Positions 1 to 7,491 of a DNA stretch of 12,106 bases are shown one piece after another. A model generated the notes under the pieces. The model was not told the origin of the DNA. It saw nothing but the letters and a program-made list of their open reading frames with translations, and ran no database searches. The DNA is from Scatosoma sp045577595. Its GTDB lineage: Bacteria; Bacillota; Clostridia; Christensenellales; Borkfalkiaceae. The position numbers were made by a program, and so were the translations under genes. The stretch lies in assembly GCA_045577595.1 (NCBI GenBank), contig JAZNIR010000008.1, forward strand, positions 1-12,106, read 5' to 3'. The number at the start of each line of letters is the position of its first letter. Positions within the stretch are counted from its first letter, which is position 1.

Positions 1-93
1 TGCAAGCACCAAAGAAAATACAAGTATTTTCCGGAGAGCGTCGGCGATAAATCGCCTCGCGCGAACCGATGGGTTCGTCCGACGGAAGCACAC
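1..93. other. Unassigned edge segment with nested inverted repeats
   Basis: No gene can be assigned here. The plus strand holds two small hairpins, GGCGAT/ATCGCC (43-48 with 51-56) and CGAACC/GGTTCG (62-67 with 72-77). They are enclosed by CGTCGG (39-44) and CCGACG (79-84), which could close a three-way junction. A short reading frame from the window edge ends in TAA at 48-50 and could be the C-terminal tail of a plus-strand gene outside the window. The terminator at 94-132 would then serve that transcript too. Both readings are inference. Confidence 0.25.
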
Positions 94-132
94 AGCAAAA
101 AAGCACAGGATTGTTTCCTGTGCTTTTTTGCT
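94..132. terminator. Bidirectional intrinsic terminator after the tRNA operon
   Basis: This is a perfect 17-bp inverted repeat (94-110 with 116-132) and a 5-base loop. The core is GCACAGGA/TCCTGTGC, flanked by an A6 run on one side and a T6 run on the other, so it can act in both directions. On the minus strand it starts right at the CCA end of tRNA-Glu and ends the tRNA operon. On the plus strand it would stop transcription arriving from the left edge. Confidence 0.85.
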
Positions 133-206
133 GGTGACCCGTACGGGACTCGAACCCATGTTACCACCGTGAAAGGGTGGTGTCTTAACCGCTTGACCAA
201 CGGGCC
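132..206 (-). tRNA. tRNA-Glu (anticodon TTC)
   Basis: The minus strand reads as a 75-base tRNA with encoded CCA. The acceptor arm GGCCCGT pairs with ACGGGTC (one G-T wobble), the discriminator is A, and the T arm carries GGTTCGAGTCC. The anticodon stem CCACC/GGTGG presents TTC, which decodes GAA/GAG. It is the last gene of the tRNA operon. The encoded CCA directly touches the terminator hairpin. Confidence 0.95.
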
Positions 207-261
207 ATTTACGCTTGCGCGTGTGTTTTATATTGAAACGAAAATTCCGTCTTTGTTATCG

Positions 262-338
262 TGGTAGCGGCGATGAGATTCGAACTTATGACCTATCGGG
301 TATGAACCGATCGCTCTAACCAACTAAGCTACGCCGCC
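262..338 (-). tRNA. tRNA-Met, elongator (anticodon CAT)
   Basis: This is a 77-base tRNA with encoded CCA on the minus strand. The acceptor GGCGGCG pairs with CGCCGCT (one G-T), and the anticodon stem ATCGG/CCGAT presents CAT. It resembles the Bacillus subtilis elongator methionine tRNA (GGCGG start, GGTTCATACCC anticodon loop) and lacks the initiator hallmarks of the next gene. A CAT anticodon could also belong to tRNA-Ile2 (lysidine-modified), but the acceptor sequence favours Met. Only 4 bases separate it from the initiator tRNA upstream, so they are clearly co-transcribed. Confidence 0.9.
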
Positions 339-342
339 ATTT

Positions 343-419
343 TGGTTGCGGGGGCAGGATTCGAACTTGCGACCTCCGGGTTATGAGCCCGGCGAGCTAC
401 CTAGCTGCTCCACCCCGCG
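343..419 (-). tRNA. Initiator tRNA-fMet (anticodon CAT)
   Basis: This is a 77-base minus-strand tRNA with encoded CCA. Two initiator hallmarks are visible. The first acceptor pair is an unpaired C1/A72 (arm CGCGGGG against CCCCGCA), which lets formyltransferase act and keeps the tRNA off EF-Tu. The anticodon stem ends in three consecutive G-C pairs (CCGGG/CCCGG) around CTCATAA, which is needed for P-site entry. It is the first gene of the three-tRNA operon, about 46 bases after the predicted transcription start. Confidence 0.96.
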
Positions 420-472
420 ATATCCACTCGTCTTAACCGTCGAACGCATCGGTCAGTCAAAACAGCTTAATT

Positions 473-501
473 ATAATACTAAAAAGAAAAGTTTTTGTCA
501 A
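473..501 (-). promoter_or_regulatory. Sigma-A promoter of the tRNA operon
   Basis: On the minus strand the -35 is a perfect TTGACA (496-501) and the -10 is TATTAT (473-478), separated by exactly 17 bases. A TATAAT also overlaps the -10 three bases further on. Such a near-consensus promoter fits highly expressed stable RNA. It drives fMet, Met and Glu tRNAs. Confidence 0.88.
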
Positions 502-655
502 CTGTTTTTTCGTGTTTTTTTAAAAAAAATTTGAAAAAATAAAAAAAATTTCTCGTGGATATTTTTCCGCTAAAAAGGCGTTTAAAAAAGCGGGATATTT
601 TGCGTTTTCTTGCAATATTTCTTACGGGATTTTTGTCGCCTTAACTTTCAAATAC

Positions 656-684
656 TTTACAATCTTAAAAAATTGCGATATAAT
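656..684 (+). promoter_or_regulatory. Sigma-A promoter of the methyltransferase operon
   Basis: TTTACA (656-661) and TATAAT (679-684) are 17 bases apart. The predicted start lies near 691, giving a leader of about 67 bases before the ATG at 758. Confidence 0.85.
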
Positions 685-757
685 ATATAAAATAGAATGT
701 CGTAGTATGTCTTTTTGCGCCTAAAACTTTTGGGCGGAACGGACGAACGGAACGTGT

Positions 758-1627
758 ATGAAAATTTCTCAAAATTGGAAAGATTATGCAATTATAGCAA
801 CGGGCGACGGGTATAAGCTCGAAAGATGGAAAGACGTGTATTTGCTCCGTCCCGACCCGCAAGTGATTTGGTCGGCGCAAACGGATTTATTTGCGTATCC
901 GAAACTCAACGCCTATTATAAACGTAGCGAAAAAGGCGGGGGCGGTTGGAAAATTTTAAAACCGATTCCCGACGAATGGAATATTTCTTACGAAAAGCTC
1001 GGTTTACAATTTAAAATAAAGCCGATGGGATTTAAACATACGGGATTATTCCCCGAGCAAGCGGTAAATTGGGAATATATGTCTGGGCTTATTCAAAACG
1101 CTAACCGTCCGATAAAAGTATTAAATTTGTTTGCTTACACGGGCGGAGCGACGGTGGCTTGCGCGAAAGCGGGGGCGCAGGTTACGCACGTAGACGCGGC
1201 GAAAGGAATGGTGGAACGCGCGGGCGAAAACGCAAGGCTTTCGGGGATTCACACGGGCATACGCTATATCGTGGACGATTGTTTAAAATTCGTCCAACGG
1301 GAAATCCGTCGCGGGAATAAATACGACGCAATCATTATGGACCCCCCGTCTTACGGCAGAGGCCCGAACGGGGAAATGTGGAAGATTGAAAACGATTTAT
1401 ATAAATTCGTGCAACTTTGTACGGAAGTGCTGTCGGATAATCCGTTGTTCGTGCTTATCAACAGTTACACGACGGGCTTACAACCGATGGTACTGAAAAA
1501 CATATTAGAGCTCACTTTAAAAAATTATCCAGGCAAAGTGGACGCCTACGAAGTGGGTATTCATACGGAAGAGGGCATATCTCTTCCTTGCGGAGCGGGA
1601 GGTATATTCGTAAATGACGGAAAATAA
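758..1627 (+). CDS. Class I SAM-dependent RNA methyltransferase (COG1092/RlmI-like)
   Basis: This is a 289-residue methyltransferase that probably transfers a methyl group from S-adenosylmethionine to an RNA base. SAM-binding motif I is at residues 121-130 (VLNLFAYTGG). Catalytic motif IV is DPPSY at 195-199, followed by a GRGPNGE-MWK stretch typical of this clade. The N-terminal region (about 1-100) carries the LERW...RPDPQ signature of short COG1092 proteins and lacks the PUA domain of full-length RlmI, which explains the shorter length. The start is the ATG at 758, because the N-terminus matches the usual start of the family. The ribosome-binding site is weak (GGAAC just upstream). The 3' end overlaps the next gene by 14 bases. 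The exact target base is unknown: homologues modify 23S rRNA, but that is family inference. Confidence 0.88.
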   Translation: MKISQNWKDYAIIATGDGYKLERWKDVYLLRPDPQVIWSAQTDLFAYPKLNAYYKRSEKGGGGWKILKPIPDEWNISYEKLGLQFKIKPMGFKHTGLFPEQAVNWEYMSGLIQNANRPIKVLNLFAYTGGATVACAKAGAQVTHVDAAKGMVERAGENARLSGIHTGIRYIVDDCLKFVQREIRRGNKYDAIIMDPPSYGRGPNGEMWKIENDLYKFVQLCTEVLSDNPLFVLINSYTTGLQPMVLKNILELTLKNYPGKVDAYEVGIHTEEGISLPCGAGGIFVNDGK

Positions 1628-2357
1628 AACAAACGGTGTAGAGCAAGAACAAACGGCGCAACCGAATTTTCAAATTTTATACGAAGACAATCACATAATC
1701 GTCGTTTTAAAGCCACAAATGACGGCTTGTTGCCCCGACGAGAGCAAAGACGATAATTTATTCGACCAAATTAAAAGATATATAAAAACGGCGTATAACA
1801 AGCCTGGAAACGTGTATCTGGGTTTGGTGCACCGTTTAGACCGTCCGACGGGTGGCGTTATGGTGTACGCGAAAACCAGCAAAGCGGCGGCAAGATTAAC
1901 CGAAGGTTTGCAAACGGGCGATTTCGAAAAGAAGTATTTGACGGTGCTTTGCGGTACGTTGACGGAAGAGCGGGGTACGCTTTGCAATTATTTGCGGAAA
2001 AATACGGTGAATAATATGGTGTATATATGTACGCCGTCGGAAGAAAATGCGAAGTATGCAGAGCTTGATTATAAACTCGTTGAAAACGTCGGCAAAAACG
2101 CGCTTGTAGAAGTGCGGTTGCATACGGGAAGAACGCATCAAATCCGCGTGCAAATGGCGGGGATATCCCACCCCGTATTCGGCGATATGCGTTACGGCGG
2201 AGCGTTGGCGCAAAAGGGGAAGTTAGCGCTTTGGGCGTATTGTTTGTCCTTCTCGCATCCGATTACGAAAGAGAGAATGCGTTTTATTGCTTGTCCGCCT
2301 GATACGGAAACCCCTTGGAAAGCGTTTAATCTTTCAAAAGCGGTGGAAATTAAGTGA
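1614..2357 (+). CDS. RluA-family pseudouridine synthase (no S4 domain)
   Basis: This 247-residue enzyme isomerises uridine to pseudouridine in rRNA or tRNA. The catalytic Asp is D76 in HRLDRPTGG (residues 73-81), and the second family motif TGRTHQIR lies at 171-178, followed by HPVFGDMRYGG. There is no S4 RNA-binding domain: residues 1-17 are a polar, Gln-rich extension and the catalytic domain begins near residue 19. The start is the ATG at 1614, which has a GGAGG inside the upstream gene about 11 bases before it. It overlaps the methyltransferase by 14 bases in another frame, so the two are probably translationally coupled RNA-modifying enzymes. No hairpin terminator is visible after the stop, and the next promoter follows at once. 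Substrate position cannot be read from sequence. Confidence 0.9.
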   Translation: MTENKTNGVEQEQTAQPNFQILYEDNHIIVVLKPQMTACCPDESKDDNLFDQIKRYIKTAYNKPGNVYLGLVHRLDRPTGGVMVYAKTSKAAARLTEGLQTGDFEKKYLTVLCGTLTEERGTLCNYLRKNTVNNMVYICTPSEENAKYAELDYKLVENVGKNALVEVRLHTGRTHQIRVQMAGISHPVFGDMRYGGALAQKGKLALWAYCLSFSHPITKERMRFIACPPDTETPWKAFNLSKAVEIK

Positions 2358-2404
2358 AAAACGGATAAAATTATAAAAACAATGAAAAATTTCGCAAAAT
2401 GCGA

Positions 2405-2433
2405 TTGACAAAACGCTTTTAACAGTGTAAAAT
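2405..2433 (+). promoter_or_regulatory. Sigma-A promoter of the surface-protein gene
   Basis: A perfect TTGACA (2405-2410) and a TAAAAT (2428-2433) are 17 bases apart. The start would be near 2440, giving a leader of about 54 bases. The gene downstream is therefore not dependent on read-through from the pseudouridine synthase. Confidence 0.88.
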
Positions 2434-2493
2434 AAATAGGTACGATATTGTATAAAGGCGAATGTCTACAAAAAAACAGAGAGGCACGTTTTG

Positions 2494-4953
2494 ATGAAAA
2501 CGAAAAAATTAACGGCAATTTCACTTATGCTTGCATCCGCTGCGCTGTCGGCGGGTTTTGGCATATCATTAAGAAACGTAAAGGATGTGCACGCGGACGA
2601 ACCTACCGCTACGGCAACAAAAACCTATACGCTTAATAACGTATTTTCCGCGACGAACGCGGAAGTTACCGCATCGGACGTAACGGATAAAACGACGAAG
2701 TTCGTGCTTTCCGACGACGGTAGTGTGGTGATGAAACGGAGTTTAGCGTTGGAGTGGAAAACGAGCGCTACGCAAACGAATTATTACACCGTCAAATTTG
2801 TATTACAAGATACGAATTTTAAGACGTTGACGCTTTCTATGGACGCGGACGCGGCTTGGACGACTGCGGAGGAATTGGCGAAAAATAAAATTACGTTTAA
2901 CAACGTAAGCGGGGTTGTTTCGGTGAGCGTAAACGGCGAATCAAGCGGTGTAAACGTTACGGCGAACACGGAAATAACGATTGGGCTTAAAAAAGACGCG
3001 GAAAACGACTACGGCGAATACAACGTTTATTTAAACGGCAACAAAGCGGGCACGTTTACGAATATAGGTAAAAAATCCGCGAAATATTCTCCTACCGATA
3101 AAAGCTATCCGTTGGCGTTTACGGCGGAAGTGGACGGTGAAAACGCAACGACGAGTGTGCTTTTAAAAGAAGTAAACGGACAACAATTCGACAATTTGAA
3201 ACTGGAAGAAGGTATTGAAAATAAAACGGGGGACGCGTTAAAAACCGCGCTTAAAGCAGCGGAAATTGTCGATAACGCAGCGCCCGTGCTCGTTGTAAAC
3301 GAAGAAATCGACACGTTCTTGCTCGGTACGGCTTATACGTTGGATTATACGGTGTTGGACGTGTTAAAATCGAGTGGTTTAACGACGAAAGCGGAGTTTT
3401 ATCAATGGAATCCCGAAGCGGGTAATCCTACGGCGGACGATTACAGCGAATTGAAATCGAGTTCGTCGACGTATATTATGCCTTTAAATTATCACGTTGA
3501 CGCAAGCGGAAACGTTGTGCGTGCAAACGACGGCGTGTATCCCGACGGGACGTTAACGACGACGGTTTTTAGCCGTTATCAAGCGGAATATTGCTCCATT
3601 ATATATAAATTGGGCGACGGGGCGTTCAGCGACGTTGCGTACGACTTGTCTTGGTATGCAAATACAACGAAGAAGTACGACGACACCAACTATATCGTAT
3701 TTGACAGAATGGAAAGCGGTGCGTTTTACACGCAAATCGCATTGGACGATGCGAATCATACGAATATTTTCGACGAATCCGCATTCAACGCGCAGTTGGC
3801 GGTTTTTCAAGAGCAATTAAATAAAAACGCGCAAGCGCCTAGCAACGATAGCGTGTTAATTCCTTCTTTGGAATGGTTTATCAACGATAATAACGGTTAC
3901 GGTAACTTAAAGTTTACAATTAGCTATAAAACGCCCACGTCGGCGTCGGCGAGTACTTCTTCTGCGCTTTCGGCAAGCAACTTAAAAATTAGTGTTTCCA
4001 GCGAAGGTTTGTACGAATTCAAAGTGTTTGCAAATGATAAAGCGAATAATAAGATGAAGTATTACGACGAAAACGGCGAATTGGTGGAAGTTACGACGAG
4101 CAACGTTTGGGATATTAAAGCGATACCTTCTTTCCAATTCCGTATCGAAAACAAGGAATTGAAAGTGTATGAAAGCACGACGGCAAAACCGTCGGATAGA
4201 AGAGAGACGGAAATTTTAAACACGACGTACACCTTTGACGATATCAAAGTAACGGGTGCAACGAATAAGCAAGAAGGATATAAGCTTTTTAAAGTTGACC
4301 TTGATGCGTATAACAAAGACGCGCAAGCAGGATATAAACTTTCCAAGAGCGCGCTCACGGAAGTTACCTATACGGCTTTATACGAACAAATCAAGGATAG
4401 AGTTGCGACGTTGACGAAAAAGCAAATTGTAAACGGTGGGCAATTCGACTTGTATTTGACGGGCTATGCAGAACTGTTGGCAAAATCGCTCGGCGCGGAA
4501 ACGGCGACGGAAATCAGCGATTTAGCGGAAGATATTAAAAAGAGCTTTATTGAAATTAAAGAATACGATTCCCGTATCACCGAAGAAAATGCGCCTGAAT
4601 TGTGGGAAGAATACAATAAATACAATTGGAAACCTTCCGCGCAAAGCTTTAAAACGGTGGAAGAAGGTTCGTATTTAATCGTTGCCGATTATTACGAATC
4701 GAACGTTTACGTACAACGTGCGTCGGCGTATATGCTTGTAAACGTAGAAGCGAAAGCGGACGTTATTCAAGGGGAAAAACAATGGCTTAAAAACAATATC
4801 GTTTCGGTTATTCTCTTTTCGATTGCAGGCGTTATGTTGATACTCATCATCATCTTGTTGCTTGTAAAACCGTCCGACGAAACGCTTGACGAAGTGGAAG
4901 AAAAAGCAAACGCGAAGTTGGCGAAGGTTAAGGGAACGAAAAAGAAAAAGTAA
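2494..4953 (+). CDS. Large secreted, single-TM anchored surface protein, unknown function
   Basis: I do not recognise a characterised family. The 819-residue product has a lysine-rich, hydrophobic signal peptide (about 1-35, plausible cleavage after VHA). A roughly 730-residue beta-rich, Thr/Asn/Asp/Lys-rich ectodomain with a single Cys follows. Near the C-terminus is one hydrophobic helix (about 768-791) and a 27-residue acidic-then-basic tail ending in four lysines. This is type I topology: the bulk lies outside the cell and no LPXTG signal is present. Residues about 40-235 look like one beta-sandwich (possibly lectin-like). The stretches after DNAAPVLVVN (about 260 on) and around 490-560 (EGLYEFKVFAND) resemble Ig-like folds. 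These domain guesses are inference. I chose the ATG at 2494 over the adjacent TTG at 2491 because GAGG at 2481-2484 sits 9 bases before it. The gene is a single transcription unit with its own promoter and terminator. Confidence 0.8.
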   Translation: MKTKKLTAISLMLASAALSAGFGISLRNVKDVHADEPTATATKTYTLNNVFSATNAEVTASDVTDKTTKFVLSDDGSVVMKRSLALEWKTSATQTNYYTVKFVLQDTNFKTLTLSMDADAAWTTAEELAKNKITFNNVSGVVSVSVNGESSGVNVTANTEITIGLKKDAENDYGEYNVYLNGNKAGTFTNIGKKSAKYSPTDKSYPLAFTAEVDGENATTSVLLKEVNGQQFDNLKLEEGIENKTGDALKTALKAAEIVDNAAPVLVVNEEIDTFLLGTAYTLDYTVLDVLKSSGLTTKAEFYQWNPEAGNPTADDYSELKSSSSTYIMPLNYHVDASGNVVRANDGVYPDGTLTTTVFSRYQAEYCSIIYKLGDGAFSDVAYDLSWYANTTKKYDDTNYIVFDRMESGAFYTQIALDDANHTNIFDESAFNAQLAVFQEQLNKNAQAPSNDSVLIPSLEWFINDNNGYGNLKFTISYKTPTSASASTSSALSASNLKISVSSEGLYEFKVFANDKANNKMKYYDENGELVEVTTSNVWDIKAIPSFQFRIENKELKVYESTTAKPSDRRETEILNTTYTFDDIKVTGATNKQEGYKLFKVDLDAYNKDAQAGYKLSKSALTEVTYTALYEQIKDRVATLTKKQIVNGGQFDLYLTGYAELLAKSLGAETATEISDLAEDIKKSFIEIKEYDSRITEENAPELWEEYNKYNWKPSAQSFKTVEEGSYLIVADYYESNVYVQRASAYMLVNVEAKADVIQGEKQWLKNNIVSVILFSIAGVMLILIIILLLVKPSDETLDEVEEKANAKLAKVKGTKKKK

Positions 4954-4967
4954 GAAATAAACGTTAA

Positions 4968-5007
4968 AAAACCGTCAAGGGAAAAGCCTTTGACGGTTTT
5001 CGTTTTT
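4968..5007 (+). terminator. Intrinsic terminator of the surface-protein gene
   Basis: The stem AAAACCGTCAAGGG (4968-4981) pairs with CCTTTGACGGTTTT (4987-5000), with one G-T pair and a 5-base loop. CGTTTTT follows. It lies 14 bases after the stop codon. Confidence 0.88.
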
Positions 5008-5022
5008 ATACGGATAAATCGT

Positions 5023-5051
5023 TTGCTATTTTTTTTAAAAAGTTTTATAAT
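5023..5051 (+). promoter_or_regulatory. Sigma-A promoter of the second pseudouridine synthase
   Basis: TTGCTA (5023-5028) and a perfect TATAAT (5046-5051) are 17 bases apart, just after the preceding terminator. The predicted start near 5058 lies downstream of every upstream in-frame ATG, which supports the GTG start at 5080. Confidence 0.75.
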
Positions 5052-5066
5052 AATCGTAGGCAATAT

Positions 5067-5072
5067 AAGGAG
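5067..5072 (+). promoter_or_regulatory. Ribosome-binding site deciding a GTG start
   Basis: AAGGAG sits 7 bases before GTG at 5080-5082. The longer in-frame ATG at 4990 lies inside the upstream terminator hairpin and before the promoter, so the GTG is the real start. Confidence 0.85.
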
Positions 5073-5079
5073 AAAATCC

Positions 5080-5904
5080 GTGATAAAATTGATTTCGGAA
5101 AAACGGCAAACGTTAAAAAATTTTACGGAAAACAATTGCGCGCAAGCGTCGTTTGCTTGGTCGTATTTATTGAAAAATAAAGAGATAAAAGTAAACGGTG
5201 TAAAGGTGGAACAAGACGTAATTTTGCAAGCGGACGACGAAGTTTGTTATTATTTAACCGAAAAACAACAAGCAAAGAAAGCCTTTCACGTCGTTTATCA
5301 AGACGAAAACGTAATCGTTGTAGATAAAGAAAGCGGAGTGAATGCAGAGGCGGTTTTTGCGGAGTTGTCGCGTTTGTTTTCCGGTTGTAAATTTATTCAC
5401 CGCTTGGATAGGAATACGCAAGGACTGATGGTGTTTGCCTTTGGGAAAAATGCGGAAAAGGAATTGCTTAACGCGTTTAAAGAAAGAAAGGTTGAAAAGA
5501 TATACCACGCGCTTTGTTTTGGCAAACCAAAGCAAAACGAAAACGTTTTAACGGCATATTTAAAAAAAGACGAAGAACACGCTTTGGTGCGGATATACGA
5601 CGCGCCTATGGTTGGAGCGGAAAAAATCATCACCGAATACAAAGTTTTTCAAACGCGTGAAAACGTAAGCAAATTGGAAATTCGTTTACACACGGGTAAA
5701 ACGCACCAAATACGCGCGCATTTATCGCACGTTGGTTGTCCTATCGTAGGCGATATGAAATACGGCGATAAAGAGCGGAATAAAGGCTTACAACGCGCGC
5801 GACAACAACTTGTTGCAAAGTCTATTTGCTTTGCGTTTACGGGCGCATTAAGCTATTTAAACGGGAAACGCTTTCAATCCCGTTTCGACGTGGATTTTAT
5901 ATAA
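5080..5904 (+). CDS. RluA-family pseudouridine synthase with S4 domain
   Basis: This is a 274-residue pseudouridine synthase of the RluC/RluD type. An S4-like RNA-binding domain occupies about residues 7-60 (with the KVNG turn at 37-40). The catalytic domain follows from about 70: catalytic D110 lies in HRLDRNTQGL (107-116), and TGKTHQIR at 205-212 replaces the more usual Arg of TGRTHQIR with Lys. The linker before the catalytic loop is short and the usual KPxG reads KESG, so it belongs to a compact subfamily. Translation starts at GTG, as decided by the AAGGAG 7 bases upstream; the longer ATG frame would add about 30 implausible hydrophobic residues. It is a monocistronic unit, convergent with pyk. 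It is a paralogue, not a copy, of the synthase at 1614. The target uridine is unknown. Confidence 0.9.
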   Translation: MIKLISEKRQTLKNFTENNCAQASFAWSYLLKNKEIKVNGVKVEQDVILQADDEVCYYLTEKQQAKKAFHVVYQDENVIVVDKESGVNAEAVFAELSRLFSGCKFIHRLDRNTQGLMVFAFGKNAEKELLNAFKERKVEKIYHALCFGKPKQNENVLTAYLKKDEEHALVRIYDAPMVGAEKIITEYKVFQTRENVSKLEIRLHTGKTHQIRAHLSHVGCPIVGDMKYGDKERNKGLQRARQQLVAKSICFAFTGALSYLNGKRFQSRFDVDFI

Positions 5905-5944
5905 AAGAAAAACGCCGTCGCGTAAGAGAATACGCGACGGCGTT
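5902..5944. terminator. Shared terminator between convergent genes
   Basis: A perfect 14-bp stem, AACGCCGTCGCGTA (5911-5924) with its complement (5931-5944), encloses a 6-base loop. On the minus strand the stem is followed by TTTCTTTTAT, so it is a good terminator for pyk. On the plus strand the trailing tract is weaker (ATAACGTTAAATT), so it may stop the pseudouridine synthase transcript less efficiently. Confidence 0.85.
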
Positions 5945-5955
5945 ATAACGTTAAA

Positions 5956-7362
5956 TTATAAGGTTTCTACGTTGATAAGATTGGAATTTCCGCTTTTGCC
6001 GTTGGGTGTACCGCCGGTAATAACGATAACGTCGCCTTTTTTTGCAACTCCCGAAGAAAGAGCTTTTTGTTTTGCAAAGTAGAAAAGAATATCAATAGAC
6101 GAGTATTCGTCTGCCATAGCGGGTAAAACGCCCCAGCTTAACGCAAGCTTTCTATAAGAATGTATATCCGTCGTTATGCCTAAAATATTGATGTTTGGAC
6201 GGAAACGAGAAACCATACGCGCCGTACCGCCCGTGCGGGTGCAAACGACGATTGCTTTTGCGTTTAAGTCTTTTGCGAGCGTTGCTGCCGAGTGCGATAA
6301 CGCTTCGGAAGTGTTTCTAATTACAAAATTGTTTAAGGTTTGGATATATTCGACGTGTTCTTCCGCTTGTTCAACGATTTTAGCCATAGCGGACACTGCT
6401 TGTACGGGATAATTCCCTGCGGCGGTTTCCCCTGAAAGCATCACGACGGAAGTGCCGTCGTAAACGGCGTTGGCAACGTCGGAGATTTCCGCTCTCGTCG
6501 GGCGGGGATTGTGAATCATAGATTCCAACATTTCCGTTGCGGTAATAACCCGTTTTCCGTATAAACGGCATTGATTGATAATGTGTTTTTGAATATTGGG
6601 AAGTTCGACGTAAGGAATTTCCACGCCAAGGTCGCCCCGCGCCACCATAATTCCGTCGGAAACTTGCATAATGTCCAATAAATTCTTTACGCCGGCGCGA
6701 TTTTCAATTTTAGCGATAACGTCGATATGTTCGCCACCGTTCGCCTTTAAAAATTCTTTTGCGTCAATTACGTCTTGTGCTTTAGAAACGAAAGAAAGCG
6801 CTACGAAATCTACGCCTTGTTGAATACCGAACAGAAGGTCGGTTTTATCTTGTTCGGAAAGGAAGACCATATGCAATTCTTTGTCGGGGAAAAACATAGA
6901 TTTCCGATTGGAAAGTTCGCCGCCGACTTCTACGACGCAACGCACGTCGGGCGCTTTTACTTCGGTTACGCGAAATACGATAAGTCCGTTGTTGAGTAAA
7001 ATTTTATCGCCAACCGTTAAATCTTCGCAAATACCTTTGTAAGAAACGCTAACGCGCGTATTATCACCTACGATTTCTTCCGTTGTGAAAGTAAATTCGT
7101 CGCCCTCTTGTAAGGTGATTTTTCCGTTTTCAAACGTTTTAATGCGGAATTCAGGCCCTTTCGTATCCAATAAAATCGGCAGGGGGATAGATTTTTCTTC
7201 CCGTACTTCTTTAATTAAAGCAATCTTCTTTGCATAATCTTCGTGCGTGCCGTGCGAAAAGTTTAAACGGACGACGTCCATTCCAGCGTCAGCCATTGCG
7301 CAAATCGTTTTTTTGTCGCTACTTGCAGGGCCAATTGTACAAATAATTTTAGTCTTTTTCAT
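5956..7362 (-). CDS. pyk: Pyruvate kinase
   Basis: This 468-residue enzyme transfers phosphate from phosphoenolpyruvate to ADP, giving pyruvate and ATP in the last glycolytic step. The barrel begins with KIICTIGPAS, and R32 and N34 lie in RLNFSHG. D66-T67-K68 and R73 are in the TKGPEFR loop, and the catalytic Lys is K218 in IAKIEN, with E220 and D244 (VARGDLGVE) as metal ligands. The ATEMLESM motif has Glu where Gln is commoner. E71 occupies the position of rabbit muscle Glu117, which predicts potassium dependence. The length fits the standard A, B and C domains without the extra C-terminal PEP-utilising domain of Bacillus pyruvate kinase. The start is the ATG with GGAG 5 bases upstream. It has its own promoter and a shared terminator. 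Confidence 0.97.
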   Translation of the reverse strand: MKKTKIICTIGPASSDKKTICAMADAGMDVVRLNFSHGTHEDYAKKIALIKEVREEKSIPLPILLDTKGPEFRIKTFENGKITLQEGDEFTFTTEEIVGDNTRVSVSYKGICEDLTVGDKILLNNGLIVFRVTEVKAPDVRCVVEVGGELSNRKSMFFPDKELHMVFLSEQDKTDLLFGIQQGVDFVALSFVSKAQDVIDAKEFLKANGGEHIDVIAKIENRAGVKNLLDIMQVSDGIMVARGDLGVEIPYVELPNIQKHIINQCRLYGKRVITATEMLESMIHNPRPTRAEISDVANAVYDGTSVVMLSGETAAGNYPVQAVSAMAKIVEQAEEHVEYIQTLNNFVIRNTSEALSHSAATLAKDLNAKAIVVCTRTGGTARMVSRFRPNINILGITTDIHSYRKLALSWGVLPAMADEYSSIDILFYFAKQKALSSGVAKKGDVIVITGGTPNGKSGNSNLINVETL

Positions 7363-7416
7363 ATTATCTCCAATGCTTTGGTAAAAGCGATATTAAAAAT
7401 CAAAAAAATCATAACT

Positions 7417-7445
7417 ATTTTACTATATTTTTTATAAAAAAGCAA
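7417..7445 (-). promoter_or_regulatory. Sigma-A promoter of pyk
   Basis: On the minus strand TTGCTT (7440-7445) and TAAAAT (7417-7422) are 17 bases apart. The leader before the pyk ATG is about 50 bases. The promoter diverges from that of rnpB. Confidence 0.78.
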
Positions 7446-7478
7446 GGAAAAAAAGGTGCTTTTTTTTAAAGAAAATGA

Positions 7479-7484
7479 TATAAT
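7479..7484 (+). promoter_or_regulatory. -10 element of the rnpB promoter
   Basis: A perfect TATAAT ends 7 bases before the first base of the RNase P P1 helix, exactly where a -10 should be. I see no good -35 at 16-18 bases (the region reads GGTGCTTT), so the promoter may lean on the -10 alone. Confidence 0.7.
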
Positions 7485-7491
7485 AATAAAA

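Larger units (their letters stand above)
421..757. other. AT-rich divergent intergenic region
   Basis: This 337-base gap separates the leftward tRNA operon from the rightward methyltransferase operon. It holds the tRNA promoter (473-501, minus) and the methyltransferase promoter (656-684, plus). Between them (about 502-655) is AT-rich DNA with long A and T runs and a weak 5-bp hairpin (CCGCT/AGCGG near 569-592). I see no gene. A reading frame crossing the initiator tRNA into this gap is an antisense artefact. Confidence 0.7.

Noticed and set aside
346..534. Open frame antisense to the initiator tRNA (begins MRGQDSNLRPPG)
   Set aside because: It is the known artefact of translating the complement of a tRNA; it runs into AT-rich non-coding DNA.
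4990..5079. Longer N-terminus of the S4-bearing pseudouridine synthase from ATG 4990
   Set aside because: That ATG lies in the upstream terminator and before the promoter; GTG 5080 has AAGGAG at 7 bases.
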